A DNA stretch of 64,000 bases from an uncultured Gammaproteobacteria bacterium. Its GTDB lineage: Bacteria; Pseudomonadota; Gammaproteobacteria; UBA6429; Thiohalophilaceae. Location of the stretch: positions 248,001 to 312,000 of the forward strand of contig CAJYAN010000001.1 in the NCBI GenBank assembly GCA_913064945.1, given 5' to 3'. Positions 20,030 to 29,155 of the stretch are shown here, one piece after another (position 1 is the stretch's first letter; each line of letters opens with the position of its first letter). The notes beneath the pieces are model-generated. The model searched no databases. It saw only the letters and a list, made by a program, of their open reading frames with translations, and was not told the origin of the DNA. The position numbers and the translations under genes were made by a program.

Positions 20030-20125
20030 GTGATATAAGCTACTCAACCCGCAGGCGCTTGGTCGCAAAGTTTATTCAACAGGTTTCTTATCTTGCGCCT
20101 TGTAGCCGCGAGTAAAAAATTATTT

Positions 20126-20872
20126 CTAGCTGTTGTGGCAGACGGGACAGTCGGGGTCCTTTTTAAGTTTTAATGTCCGCCATTCCATCTGTAGGGCATC
20201 CAGTAACAGCAATTTATTTTCCAGAGGCTCGCCTACACCAAGCAGGACTTTGATCGCCTCCGTCGCCTGAATCGAACCAATGACCCCGACTAGCGGTGCC
20301 AGCACGCCATTATCCGTACAGTTCAGGTCTTCGCCACCTTCTTCCTTATATAAACATTGATAACAGGGTGTATCCGTTCCCTGGTTCATAAAGACACTGA
20401 CCTGGCCTTCAAAACGGATTGCGGCACCGGAGACCAGCGGTTTGTGGTGCGCCACGCAGGCACGATTGACGGCGAAACGGGTAGCAAAGTTATCGCAACC
20501 ATCGACGGCCAGGTCGACTTGTGGTAACAGGGCGTGGAGGGATTCATCCTCCAGGCGGGCGGAAAATTTGCTAATGACAATATCGGGATTAATCTTTTTG
20601 AGGGAATCCGCCGCCGATGCTACCTTGGGGCGGCCAAGATCATCGACACTATGAATAATTTGTCGTTGCAGATTTGATAACTCTACCGTATCAAAATCGG
20701 CCAGAATGAGATGACCCACACCGGCACTTGCCAGATACATGGCCGCGGCGGAACCCAGACCGCCCAGGCCAACAATGAGTACCGTGCTATCCAGTAGTTT
20801 TTGCTGCCCACTGACATCGACTTGCGGCAGCATGATCTGACGGCTGTAACGTAATAACTGGTTGTCATCCAT
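20126..20872 (-). CDS. moeB: MoeB-type adenylyltransferase (ThiF/HesA family)
   Basis: MoeB activates the C-terminal glycine of the molybdopterin synthase small subunit MoaD by adenylation. The 248-residue protein has the N-terminal RYSRQIMLPQVD motif, the nucleotide-binding GLGGLGSAAAMYLASAGVG and two CxxC zinc pairs (CYQC and the C-terminal CPVC). No rhodanese domain is fused. In many gammaproteobacteria this gene sits beside prmC, as here. Closely related ThiF acts in thiamine synthesis, so substrate is inferred from context and similarity. A CTAG-rich hairpin element lies directly upstream. Confidence 0.9.
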   Translation of the reverse strand: MDDNQLLRYSRQIMLPQVDVSGQQKLLDSTVLIVGLGGLGSAAAMYLASAGVGHLILADFDTVELSNLQRQIIHSVDDLGRPKVASAADSLKKINPDIVISKFSARLEDESLHALLPQVDLAVDGCDNFATRFAVNRACVAHHKPLVSGAAIRFEGQVSVFMNQGTDTPCYQCLYKEEGGEDLNCTDNGVLAPLVGVIGSIQATEAIKVLLGVGEPLENKLLLLDALQMEWRTLKLKKDPDCPVCHNS

Positions 20873-20882
20873 AAGTAAAGCA

Positions 20883-20999
20883 GGCTCGAGGTTCTAGGTA
20901 CGAGGCTCTAGGGTATCGAATATCGGAATAAAGTAAACATTGGAAATCGGTGATGTGATAAAAATCAACGCTGGCGTCTGAGAACCTAGCACCTAGAAG
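20883..20999. repeat. CTAG-rich inverted-repeat element, copy 1
   Basis: The left arm (20883-20912) contains GAGGTTCTAGGTACGAG and CTCTAGGG; the right arm (20981-20998) contains AGAACCTAGCACCTAGAA, roughly its reverse complement. About 70 bp of unrelated sequence lie between. The right arm provides the TAG stop codon of the neighbouring hypothetical gene. The same motif family recurs at 30146-30260. Confidence 0.7.
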
Positions 21000-21379
21000 T
21001 AATGCCGCCAATGTTGGGGGCGCTCGTCACGACAGCCGTGTACCTGCTTTTCATAACGATTAATCGAGACATCACGGCTGACGTTATTGTATCCGAGGTT
21101 GATACGCAGGGTTTCTTCGCTGTAGTAATAGAGTGCACGTTTCATTTTACTCAGCAGACTGTTATCGAGGTGATAGCCCAGTTCGATCAGGGCCTGTTCG
21201 ATAATATTCAGTGTGACGTAGGTGATATCATAACTGATGCTGAGCTGCGTGGCGCTGATGGCCGTGACCTGTTCAATACCTTGCACGTCAACCAGCATCA
21301 CCATGGCCGATTGTGCCTGATGGGCATCGGGGTGAGGTGTGGCAAAGATAATTTCGCGATGTCTAAGCGTGGTTTCCAA
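20993..21379 (-). CDS. Conserved hypothetical protein
   Basis: I do not assign a function. The 128-residue product has a compact N-terminal half that alternates strands and helices (ETTLRHREIIF, MVMLVDVQGIEQV, LSISYDITYVTLNIIEQALIELGYHL), a pattern close to the ferredoxin-like fold of metal-binding HMA domains but without a CxxC. The C-terminal half is basic and rich in Arg, His and Tyr (RYEKQVHGCRDERPQHWRHYF). I chose the TTG at 21379 since GAGAGG lies 8 bp upstream; another TTG at 21412 has no such site. Its position between moeB and prmC suggests a housekeeping rather than accessory gene. Confidence 0.65.
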   Translation of the reverse strand: METTLRHREIIFATPHPDAHQAQSAMVMLVDVQGIEQVTAISATQLSISYDITYVTLNIIEQALIELGYHLDNSLLSKMKRALYYYSEETLRINLGYNNVSRDVSINRYEKQVHGCRDERPQHWRHYF

Positions 21380-21457
21380 ATTTAATACCTCTCGCCTAAT
21401 GCTAACGCGCAATCATGACGGGTCAAGTAAAAAGTTTTAATATCATTGAATGCTTAT

Positions 21458-22303
21458 TTAGTGGTATTGCGCCATAACGACGCGGGGCAGGTTTGCCAGG
21501 TCGTTGTGCCCCGTAATATTTTTGTAATTCAGTGAGCGGAGCAATTCTGTGATTAAGGTGCTTTGGTCATAGCCATGTTCCAGTATGAGCCAGCCATCTG
21601 TCGTCAGAAACTGACGGGCCTGAGTGGCGATTTCACGTATATCATCCAGTCCATCGACACCACTGGAGAGTGCCGTTGCGGGCTCAAAGCGAACATCACC
21701 GCGAGAAAGATGCGGGTCGTGCAAGGCAATATAGGGGGGGTTGGAGACAATCATATCGAAGTTGACTTCGGTGCCAAGCGGTTGGAACCAGTGGCCATGT
21801 TGAAAGTGAACGTTTTTAATTTTTAAGCTCTGTGCATTCTCTGTGGCGACAATTAAAGCCTGTCTGGATTGTTCAATACCTGTTACCGAACAGGCGGGTC
21901 GCTCCCGGGCAATCGCCAGGGCAATGGCACCACTCCCCGTACCCAGGTCGAGAATTTTTTTATGTGTACCAGGGGGAATTTTTTCCAGGCTTAGTTCAAC
22001 GAGAAGCTCGGTTTCGGGGCGGGGGATTAGGGTGTCCGCTGTGACCTTTAGTGGCATGGACCAGAACTCCTGTTCGCCCACGATGTAGGCAATGGGTTCA
22101 CCCCGGCGGCGGCGCTCGAGTAGGTCGATGAAGTATTGATATTGTGTCGAGGTAATGGTTTTTTCCGGCCAGGTAAAAAGATACGTACGGTTTTCCTGCA
22201 GGACATAGGCGAGAAGAATTTCGCTATCCAGGCGCGCCGAGTCCGAAGTGACGGAGAGTTGTTCATTGCCAAATTGCAGCAGGTAAGAAAGACTGTTTTT
22301 CAT
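21458..22303 (-). CDS. prmC: Release factor glutamine N5-methyltransferase
   Basis: PrmC methylates the glutamine of the GGQ motif in release factors RF1 and RF2. The 281-residue protein has the N-terminal helical domain, the SAM-binding ILDLGTGSGAIALAIA and the catalytic NPPY motif (MIVSNPPYIAL). Its target RF1 (prfA) is encoded 1.5 kb upstream on the same strand, separated by an HD-GYP gene that is not normally part of this pair. Confidence 0.96.
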   Translation of the reverse strand: MKNSLSYLLQFGNEQLSVTSDSARLDSEILLAYVLQENRTYLFTWPEKTITSTQYQYFIDLLERRRRGEPIAYIVGEQEFWSMPLKVTADTLIPRPETELLVELSLEKIPPGTHKKILDLGTGSGAIALAIARERPACSVTGIEQSRQALIVATENAQSLKIKNVHFQHGHWFQPLGTEVNFDMIVSNPPYIALHDPHLSRGDVRFEPATALSSGVDGLDDIREIATQARQFLTTDGWLILEHGYDQSTLITELLRSLNYKNITGHNDLANLPRVVMAQYH

Positions 22304-22419
22304 TGGCAGATTATAGGGAGGCAGGCTTTAGCTGTCATTGCCCTGAAGGCAGGGAGTGAAATATTCAGTGACCGTTATGTTGACCTGGCGGTCTGTCGGG
22401 CGGATGGAAAAGCGACGGG

Positions 22420-23634
22420 CTAAAGCCCCGTAATTTTTCGCAGGTCAAAGCCCCACAGGGCGGGATCTTCTACGTTGGCAATACTCTCCTGTGACCGGGC
22501 AAGGTCGATGATCTGCATCGGGATAGGCGTTTTTGCGTTACTGGAGAAAAATACCTTAACCTTTGGTGTCAACAGACTCTTGGTGGATTGATCGGTCACC
22601 ACGCCGAGGCGGCCGGATTGCAGCTTGACCAGCGTCCCGGTCGGGTAGATACCGACCGTTTTAACGAAGGCATTAAAGACGGCCTCATCAAAGTGGCCAT
22701 TCTTCCATTCTGCCATTTTCCGAATCGAGTCGGCAGGTTCCCAGCCGTCTTTATAACTGCGGTTCGAGGTAATGGCATCATAGACATCGCAAACCGCGCC
22801 CATTTTGGCGTAGAGCGATAAGTCTTCAGTGGAAAGTCTGTCCGGATAGCCATTACCGTCGATACGTTCATGATGATGCCGACAGACGTCAAGCGCGATA
22901 TCATCAACATCGTCAGCGGCTTTGAGTACCTCCCAGCCTCGCACGGGGTGTGTCTTGATGACATCGAATTCCGGATCGGTGAGTCTGCCCGGTTTATTCA
23001 GGATGTCATCGGGGATGGCCATTTTGCCAATATCGTGTAGCAGACCGGCCATGCCCAGCGATTGTAACAAGTCATCTTCGACGTTTAGCTGTTTACCCAG
23101 GGCGATCATCAGGGCGCAGACGGCAACCGAGTGCAGGTAGGTATAGTCATCCTTGGTTTTCAGGCGGGCCAGACTCAGGAGCGCCCCCGGATTACGTGTG
23201 ATCGACTGGGAGATTTCCTCGACCAGAGAGACGGTTTCACCAATGGGCAGCGCATTACCCATGCGTGCCTCCTGAAACATGGAGGTAATGGCCAGCTTTG
23301 CCTTCGCCTGTATCTTGCGAGCCGTATCCAGCTCTTCATCCAGTGAAACGCGCGCCTCCATGGCGTGTTGATTTTTAGTCGCACGCAGCAGGGCGGCGTT
23401 GGTTTTCTGCTGTTCGTCGGTCTCGGAAATGGCGTTTACCCGCACGGCGACATCGAGCCCCTGTGCGCTATCGATCCATACCTCGGTGATACCACAGTGC
23501 TGTAGCGTCTCCAGGTCTTTGGTATTGGTGAGCTTGAAGGATGATCTCAGGAAGGGGTGTTCCATCCAGCTACCGCAGAGTTCGTCAACAAACATCCCCA
23601 GCTGCAGGTCCTGAACACTAATTTTCTTGCGCAT
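22420..23634 (-). CDS. HD-GYP phosphodiesterase with DUF3391 domain
   Basis: The 404-residue cytosolic protein has an N-terminal DUF3391 domain (about 1-120; VQDLQLGMFVDELCGSW) and an HD-GYP domain (about 150-330). The metal ligands and signature are intact: HDIGK at the HD site, HHHERIDGNGYPDRL at the GYP site, so it should hydrolyse cyclic di-GMP, probably to GMP. No sensor or transmembrane region is seen. It is inserted between prfA and prmC; the link to translation termination is not obvious and may be simple co-localisation. Spacing (about 116 and 131 bp on either side) allows its own promoter. Confidence 0.9.
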   Translation of the reverse strand: MRKKISVQDLQLGMFVDELCGSWMEHPFLRSSFKLTNTKDLETLQHCGITEVWIDSAQGLDVAVRVNAISETDEQQKTNAALLRATKNQHAMEARVSLDEELDTARKIQAKAKLAITSMFQEARMGNALPIGETVSLVEEISQSITRNPGALLSLARLKTKDDYTYLHSVAVCALMIALGKQLNVEDDLLQSLGMAGLLHDIGKMAIPDDILNKPGRLTDPEFDVIKTHPVRGWEVLKAADDVDDIALDVCRHHHERIDGNGYPDRLSTEDLSLYAKMGAVCDVYDAITSNRSYKDGWEPADSIRKMAEWKNGHFDEAVFNAFVKTVGIYPTGTLVKLQSGRLGVVTDQSTKSLLTPKVKVFFSSNAKTPIPMQIIDLARSQESIANVEDPALWGFDLRKITGL

Positions 23635-23765
23635 TAAGAGTCAGTACTTAATTTATGATTCATCAAAATTGAGCATAGCATAAAACCAGCTAATCACTCC
23701 CCTGGTCGTTGTGGGGTTTTTGATCGCGCGGGAAGTGTCGTGAAAAACCTGTTGGGTGTGAGGTG

Positions 23766-24851
23766 TTACTCATCACCCATGGCGGCGAGTAAATCGGCCT
23801 GATACTCACTGATTAGCGGCTCAATCACATCATCGAGATTGCCCTGCATGACTTCATCCAGCTGATAGATGGTCAGGCCAATACGGTGATCGGTGATGCG
23901 CCCCTGAGGATAGTTATAGGTGCGTATACGCTCCGAGCGGTCCCCACTGCCCACTAATGACTTGCGCGTCTGGGCCTGTTCGGCCTGTCGTTTGTCGATC
24001 TCCTGCTGATTGAGTTTGGCCTGCAGGACACTCATGGCGCTTGCGCGGTTCTTGTGCTGTGAACGTTCGTCCTGGCACTCGACCACTATGCCTGTGGGCA
24101 GGTGAGTCAAACGAATGGCCGAGTCCGTTTTGTTGACGTGTTGTCCACCGGCGCCGGAGGCACGAAAGGTGTCGACCTTGAGGTCTGCTGGGTTGATTTC
24201 AATCTTTTCCAGTTCATCGGCCTCGGGCATGATGGCCACGGTACAGGCCGAGGTGTGGATGCGACCCTGAGACTCGGTCTCGGGGACACGTTGGACGCGA
24301 TGGACACCGGACTCAAACTTTAATTTTGAATAGGCACCCTGTCCCACAATGCGCGCGATAATTTCTTTATAACCGCCGTGTTCGCCTTCGTGTTCACTCA
24401 TAATCTCCAGTTGCCAGCGGCGACGTTCTGCATAACGGGCATACATGCGAAACAGGTCACCGGCAAAGATGGCGGCTTCATCACCACCGGTACCGGCGCG
24501 GACTTCGAGAAATATATTTTTATCATCGTTAGGGTCGGTTGGCAGCATGAGTGTCTGTAGCGCCTGCTCCAGCTGATCAATTTGCACTTTGCCGGTTTTT
24601 AGTTCTTCCTGTGCCATTTCGCGCATTTCGGCGTCGTCTTCTTCCAGCATCAATCTGGCCTCGTCCATGCTGGCGATGATTTTCTGGTAGTCGCGAAAGG
24701 TGGTGACGACCGGGTTGATCTGTGCGTACTCCTGCGACAGGGCGCGGAACTGGTTTTGATCGCCAATCACGCCGGGGTCGGCCAGCAGGGCATTAATTTC
24801 TTCGAGGCGTTCAGAAAGGCCTTCCAGTTTGTTCTGGATCGAGGTTTTCAT
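23766..24851 (-). CDS. prfA: Peptide chain release factor 1
   Basis: RF1 reads UAA and UAG stop codons and triggers peptidyl-tRNA hydrolysis. The 361-residue protein contains the GGQ loop in [18 protein letters not shown] and a PET-type tripeptide region ([13 protein letters not shown]). It ends at the expected length. It lies 12 bp downstream of hemA, the same order as in E. coli. Confidence 0.97.
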   Translation of the reverse strand: MKTSIQNKLEGLSERLEEINALLADPGVIGDQNQFRALSQEYAQINPVVTTFRDYQKIIASMDEARLMLEEDDAEMREMAQEELKTGKVQIDQLEQALQTLMLPTDPNDDKNIFLEVRAGTGGDEAAIFAGDLFRMYARYAERRRWQLEIMSEHEGEHGGYKEIIARIVGQGAYSKLKFESGVHRVQRVPETESQGRIHTSACTVAIMPEADELEKIEINPADLKVDTFRASGAGGQHVNKTDSAIRLTHLPTGIVVECQDERSQHKNRASAMSVLQAKLNQQEIDKRQAEQAQTRKSLVGSGDRSERIRTYNYPQGRITDHRIGLTIYQLDEVMQGNLDDVIEPLISEYQADLLAAMGDE

Positions 24852-24863
24852 AGGTGATTACCG

Positions 24864-26129
24864 TTATTCGTCCTGTTCTTTGATGCCCAGACACTCACGG
24901 GCGTGCCGCAACCAGATGTCGCGGCCTTCATGTGCCGCCTGTTTCATTCGACTCGTTGGGATGTGGATTAACTTGTTGGTCAGGGTGCGAGCCAGCTCAG
25001 TCATGACCTCGTCGACATCCCGGCCACTGGCGAGCTGACGTTGTGCCTGGGTCAGGGCGGCATCGCGCAGCTCCTCGGCCTGGTCACGATAGCGCCGAAT
25101 GGCATCGACCACATGTCGTGAACGCAGCCAGCCCATAAAATGCTGTGTCTGTAGCTGGATGATTTCCTCGGCCTGTTCTGCGGCCTCCTGGCGGGATTTC
25201 ATATTTTCTTCGATGACATTCTGCAGGTCATCGACCGTATATAAATAGACATCATTGAACTCACCCACTTCCGGTTCAATGTCGCGAGGCACGGCGATAT
25301 CGACCATGAACATGGGGCGGTGCTTACGTTTTTTTAAGGCACGTTCGACCGCACCCTTGCCCAAAATAGGTAACTGGCTGGCGGTCGATGAAATGACAAT
25401 ATCTGCATCGACCAGCCGATCCGGCATTTCGGCGAGGGCAATGGCCTCGGCATTAAATTGTCTGGCGAGGATTTCGGCGCGCTCCACGGTACGATTGGCC
25501 ACGATCATTTTATGGACTTTTTGTTCACTCAGGTGGCGGGCCACCAGCTCAATGGTCTCACCGGCCCCAATGAGCAGGGCGGTATGTTCCGAGAGGTTAG
25601 AAAAGATCTGTTTGGACAGGCTGACAGCAGCAAAGGCCACCGAGACGGCGCTGGCACCAATGGCCGTATCGGTGCGGACCTTTTTGGCCACGGCAAAGGT
25701 ATGTTGAAACAGGCGATTGAGTTGCTGCCCCAGAGTGCCGGCATCATTGGCTACGCTATAGGCATCTTTTATCTGGCCAAGAATCTGCGGCTCGCCCAGG
25801 ACCAGTGAATCGAGGCCACTGGCAACGCGTAGAATATGCTGTACCGCCGCGCTGTCGGTATGGGTATAAATATAGGGTTTGACGTCTTCGGCCGTTAAGT
25901 GATGATAGTGACTAAACCAGTCAATCAGGGTCTGTAAATCACCATCTTCGAGACCGCCGCAGTAGAGTTCGGTACGATTGCAGGTCGAGACAATGGCGGC
26001 CTCGGTAATGGGGGTCTGGCGGGTAAGTTCCTGCAGCGCGGTGCATAATTTTTCCGGCACAAACGCGACCTTCCCACGGATATCCACGGGGGCGGTTTTG
26101 TGATTAATGCCAAATGCCAGTAAAGTCAC
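24864..26129 (-). CDS. hemA: Glutamyl-tRNA reductase
   Basis: HemA reduces glutamyl-tRNA to glutamate-1-semialdehyde, the first committed step of C5 haem synthesis. The 421-residue protein has the catalytic Cys50 in [10 protein letters not shown], the NADPH-binding domain ([16 protein letters not shown]) and the C-terminal dimerisation helix. It heads the hemA-prfA transcript and is divergent from the TPR lipoprotein gene; the 168-bp gap should contain both promoters. Confidence 0.97.
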   Translation of the reverse strand: MTLLAFGINHKTAPVDIRGKVAFVPEKLCTALQELTRQTPITEAAIVSTCNRTELYCGGLEDGDLQTLIDWFSHYHHLTAEDVKPYIYTHTDSAAVQHILRVASGLDSLVLGEPQILGQIKDAYSVANDAGTLGQQLNRLFQHTFAVAKKVRTDTAIGASAVSVAFAAVSLSKQIFSNLSEHTALLIGAGETIELVARHLSEQKVHKMIVANRTVERAEILARQFNAEAIALAEMPDRLVDADIVISSTASQLPILGKGAVERALKKRKHRPMFMVDIAVPRDIEPEVGEFNDVYLYTVDDLQNVIEENMKSRQEAAEQAEEIIQLQTQHFMGWLRSRHVVDAIRRYRDQAEELRDAALTQAQRQLASGRDVDEVMTELARTLTNKLIHIPTSRMKQAAHEGRDIWLRHARECLGIKEQDE

Positions 26130-26297
26130 GCTGTCTTGCCTTGTTGAAAAGTTGATTCTCGCCCTTGGACTTGGTGTCGGTCAGCCCCATGTGCTACATG
26201 AGGGGGCGTATTATAAAGGTAAAAGTCATAAAAGTCGGTTATATTAAACGGGCGAATGAGTAAAATTCCTGCCCTGTAATTTAAGGTTGTCTCCAAG

Positions 26298-28031
26298 ATG
26301 ATGAAAAAATTGATTGTTTTCCTGTCGCCACTCCTGCTGGCGGCCTGTATCGGCCAGCCGACCAGAACATCGGAAGTCGCGGCTACTCAAGCACCTGCGG
26401 TGACTGCCCGGCACGCAGCAACCACTCCTCCGGCGAAAAAAACGACGCCGCTGAGTAGTGAGTTGTTGTACCACCTAATGGTGGCCGAGATTGCAGGCCA
26501 GCGCGGCCAACTGGCGATCGCGGTTCAGCAATATTATCAGGCCGCCCTGCTTTCACGCGACCCGGATGTTGTCGAACGGGCGGCCCGGATCGCCATCTAT
26601 GCCCGGGATGACGTGATCGCCCTTAAGATAGGTAAGCTGTGGCTGCAACTGGAACCCGATAGTGTGCAGGCCTATACGGTGATTGCCACGGCGCAGATCA
26701 AACAGGCGCAATATGATGCCGCCCTGCAGACACTGGATCACCTGCTCACGCTGACCGAACAACATGGCCAGCGTGGTTATCACTTTATTTTCAGTTTACT
26801 TGGGCGGCAGCGGGATAAACAGGCCGCCCTCGACCTGCTCGACAAGCTGATGAAAAAACATGGCCAGACAGCGGATGCCCTGTTTGCCTATGGTCGACTG
26901 GCGTTACTGGTCGGAGAGCTGGACAAGGCGACCACAGCGGTTAAGCATCTGCTGGTACTCAAGCCGGAGTGGGAAGATGCCCAGCAATTGTGGGTCAACT
27001 TGTTAATTCGTCAGGGCAAGGATACCGAGGCGCTGGATTTTCTGGCAAAAACCGTGGCGAAGTACCCGCAGAATCAAGCCATGCGTATGTATTATGCCCG
27101 CAAGCTGGTCGATGAAAAACGTCTGGCCGATGCGTTCGAGCAATTCAAGATTCTGCTGGAGCAGGACAACACCAATATGGATGCCCGCTATGCCCTGGGC
27201 CTGTTGTCACTGGAAATGAATCACCTGGACGATGCCGAGGGCTATTTCAAGGCGCTCTACGCCGACCAGGAGCGGTCCGGTGAAGCCGCCTTTTACCTGG
27301 GTCAAATTGCCGAACAACGGCATAAAGATAAGGATGCCATTCACTGGTATTCGCTGGTGAGTGATGGGCAGCACTATGTCGGGGCACAGATTCGTATTGC
27401 CATGACCCTGGCACAGGCGGGTGACCTGGAGGCGGCCCGCAAGCGTCTGCATAATATCGAGGCGACCTCCCCCAGCATCGAATTGCGCCTATACCTGGCA
27501 GAAGGTGAGCTCCTGCGCACGGCCAATCGCTCTCAGGAGGCCTTTGACCTTTATAGCAAGGCCCTGTTGAAAATGCCGGGGAATAGCCAGTTGTTATATG
27601 CTCGCGCGCTAACGGCGGAAAAACTGGAGCATCTCGACGTTGCGGTGCAGGACCTGAAGACGATTGTCAAACAGGAGCCGAATAATGTGCAGGCGCTGAA
27701 TGCCCTGGGCTATACCCTGGCGGATCGTACCAAGCATTATAAGGAGGCCCTGAAATATATCGAAGCCGCCTATAAGCTCAACTCGACGGACCCGGCCATT
27801 ATCGACAGCCTGGGCTGGGTTTACTACCGTATGGGGAATCACGATAAGGCATTGCACTATCTTCAGCAGGCCTTCGCCCTGCTAAAAGATCCTGAGATTG
27901 GCGCCCACCTGGGTGAAGTCCTGTGGGTCACGGGTAAGCAGCAACAGGCTCGGCAGGTCTGGAAAGAGGCCTTGCAGACACAGCCGCAGCACAAGACTTT
28001 GCGCGACGTGATTAAACGATTTACCCAATGA
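26298..28031 (+). CDS. TPR repeat lipoprotein
   Basis: The 577-residue product has a lipoprotein signal with Cys17 (LLLAAC), a short Thr/Ala/Pro-rich spacer and a continuous array of tetratricopeptide repeats from about residue 50 to the end (for example ALNALGYTLAD and IIDSLGWVYYRMGNHDKALHYLQQA). It is typically encoded just before lolB in non-enteric gammaproteobacteria and is thought to act at the envelope, but no role is established. Its stop overlaps the lolB start by 4 bp, so the two are translationally coupled. Confidence 0.9.
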   Translation: MMKKLIVFLSPLLLAACIGQPTRTSEVAATQAPAVTARHAATTPPAKKTTPLSSELLYHLMVAEIAGQRGQLAIAVQQYYQAALLSRDPDVVERAARIAIYARDDVIALKIGKLWLQLEPDSVQAYTVIATAQIKQAQYDAALQTLDHLLTLTEQHGQRGYHFIFSLLGRQRDKQAALDLLDKLMKKHGQTADALFAYGRLALLVGELDKATTAVKHLLVLKPEWEDAQQLWVNLLIRQGKDTEALDFLAKTVAKYPQNQAMRMYYARKLVDEKRLADAFEQFKILLEQDNTNMDARYALGLLSLEMNHLDDAEGYFKALYADQERSGEAAFYLGQIAEQRHKDKDAIHWYSLVSDGQHYVGAQIRIAMTLAQAGDLEAARKRLHNIEATSPSIELRLYLAEGELLRTANRSQEAFDLYSKALLKMPGNSQLLYARALTAEKLEHLDVAVQDLKTIVKQEPNNVQALNALGYTLADRTKHYKEALKYIEAAYKLNSTDPAIIDSLGWVYYRMGNHDKALHYLQQAFALLKDPEIGAHLGEVLWVTGKQQQARQVWKEALQTQPQHKTLRDVIKRFTQ

Positions 28032-28630
28032 GGGGCGCGCTGCTTTGCCTGACAATCCTGTTTGTTTCAACGGCCTGTAGCACCATCGCCCCACCGCCGA
28101 CCCGGGAGAATATCTCCTGGCAGGCGCATCAGCATCAGGTCGCTCAGCTGCAATACTGGACCATCACTGGGCGTCTGGCGGTGAGTCATGGCAGCGAGTC
28201 CTGGAATCTCGACGTGTTATGGCAGCAACAGGGTGATGCCTACTTTATTAAGCTGACCGGACCTCTGGGTGCAGGACAAATTCAACTGCGTGGTGATCAA
28301 GATGGTGTGGTCCTGGAGGATGGTGAGCATCATCCCCAATATGCGGAAAACCCCGATAGTTTGCTCTACGACAATACCGGCCTGAAAATACCGGTCAATG
28401 GTATGCGTTTCTGGGTGCGTGGCCTGCCGGCGCCGCAAATGCACGAAGATTCGCGGGCTCTGGTCGCCGGCAGGTTAACGCAATTACATCAGGCAGGCTG
28501 GCAACTCCAGTTTCGTCGCTACCAGCAGGTGAAGACTACGGTGTTGCCACAAAAACTCTTTATGCAGCGAGGCGACCTGGAAGTAAGGCTGATGATTGAT
28601 CAGTGGCAGCTGGGTCTGCCGAATTCGTAA
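28028..28630 (+). CDS. lolB: Outer-membrane lipoprotein receptor LolB
   Basis: LolB takes lipoproteins from the periplasmic carrier LolA and inserts them into the outer membrane. The 200-residue protein has a lipobox with Cys17 (FVSTAC), then the LolB beta-barrel half-fold with WTITGRLAVSHG and the YxxNTGLKIPVNGMRFWVRGLP region. It sits between the TPR lipoprotein gene and ispE, as in many relatives. Confidence 0.94.
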   Translation: MRGALLCLTILFVSTACSTIAPPPTRENISWQAHQHQVAQLQYWTITGRLAVSHGSESWNLDVLWQQQGDAYFIKLTGPLGAGQIQLRGDQDGVVLEDGEHHPQYAENPDSLLYDNTGLKIPVNGMRFWVRGLPAPQMHEDSRALVAGRLTQLHQAGWQLQFRRYQQVKTTVLPQKLFMQRGDLEVRLMIDQWQLGLPNS

Positions 28631-28663
28631 AGACCGTTTGATTTATACTGCCGGGCAAAACCG

Positions 28664-29155
28664 TTGCAACGTCGTCAACTCCTTGGAGTCTTTAAATTGC
28701 TATCACTTATCGGGGCCGCCCTGCTCGGGGTGCCGATGTTGTTGAGTACGGGGATTTTCGATACGACGGGTTCAGTTGCAAAGGGCATTCTGGTCGACAC
28801 GCGCCAGATTCAGCCCGGGCACTATCAAAGCATTGAGTACGCCGGTCGGGAGTTTTGGGTCTACCACTGGTCAGCAAAAGACCGACGGCGTGGCAATGTG
28901 CGAGATGACAGGCAGGCGTGGTCGGTCCTGATTCCCTATGAGCCGTATCGGGGCTGTCGCGTGCATCTGCAGGACAACATGAGCAAGGCCATGCGCTTTG
29001 TCGAGCCCTGTTTTAATGCCGGTTTTGATGTCAGGGGCAGACGCTGGCCCGGCACGGGGGTGGCCCGGCAACGGGATTTACCAAGCCTGGCCTATGAATG
29101 GCAGAATAATCACGAGCTCCTCCTGCAGCCGGGAAAGACAGCAAAGCCAGAATGA
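28664..29155 (+). CDS. Rieske-like Tat-exported protein without Fe-S ligands
   Basis: The 163-residue product begins at TTG with a twin-arginine type signal (QRRQLLGVFK then a hydrophobic helix to about residue 30). The following ILVDTRQIQPGHYQSIEYAG and REFWVYHW resemble the N-terminal part of the bc1-complex Rieske subunit. Where a Rieske protein has CTHLGC and CPCH, this one reads EPYRGC (93-98) and EPCF (114-117), followed by GFDVRGRRWPG like the usual (Y/F)D..GR..xG. Thus both disulfide cysteines (Cys98, Cys116) remain, but all four cluster ligands are replaced (Glu93, Tyr95, Glu114, Phe117). It overlaps ispE by 4 bp. Function unknown; fold assignment is my inference. Confidence 0.65.
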   Translation: MQRRQLLGVFKLLSLIGAALLGVPMLLSTGIFDTTGSVAKGILVDTRQIQPGHYQSIEYAGREFWVYHWSAKDRRRGNVRDDRQAWSVLIPYEPYRGCRVHLQDNMSKAMRFVEPCFNAGFDVRGRRWPGTGVARQRDLPSLAYEWQNNHELLLQPGKTAKPE

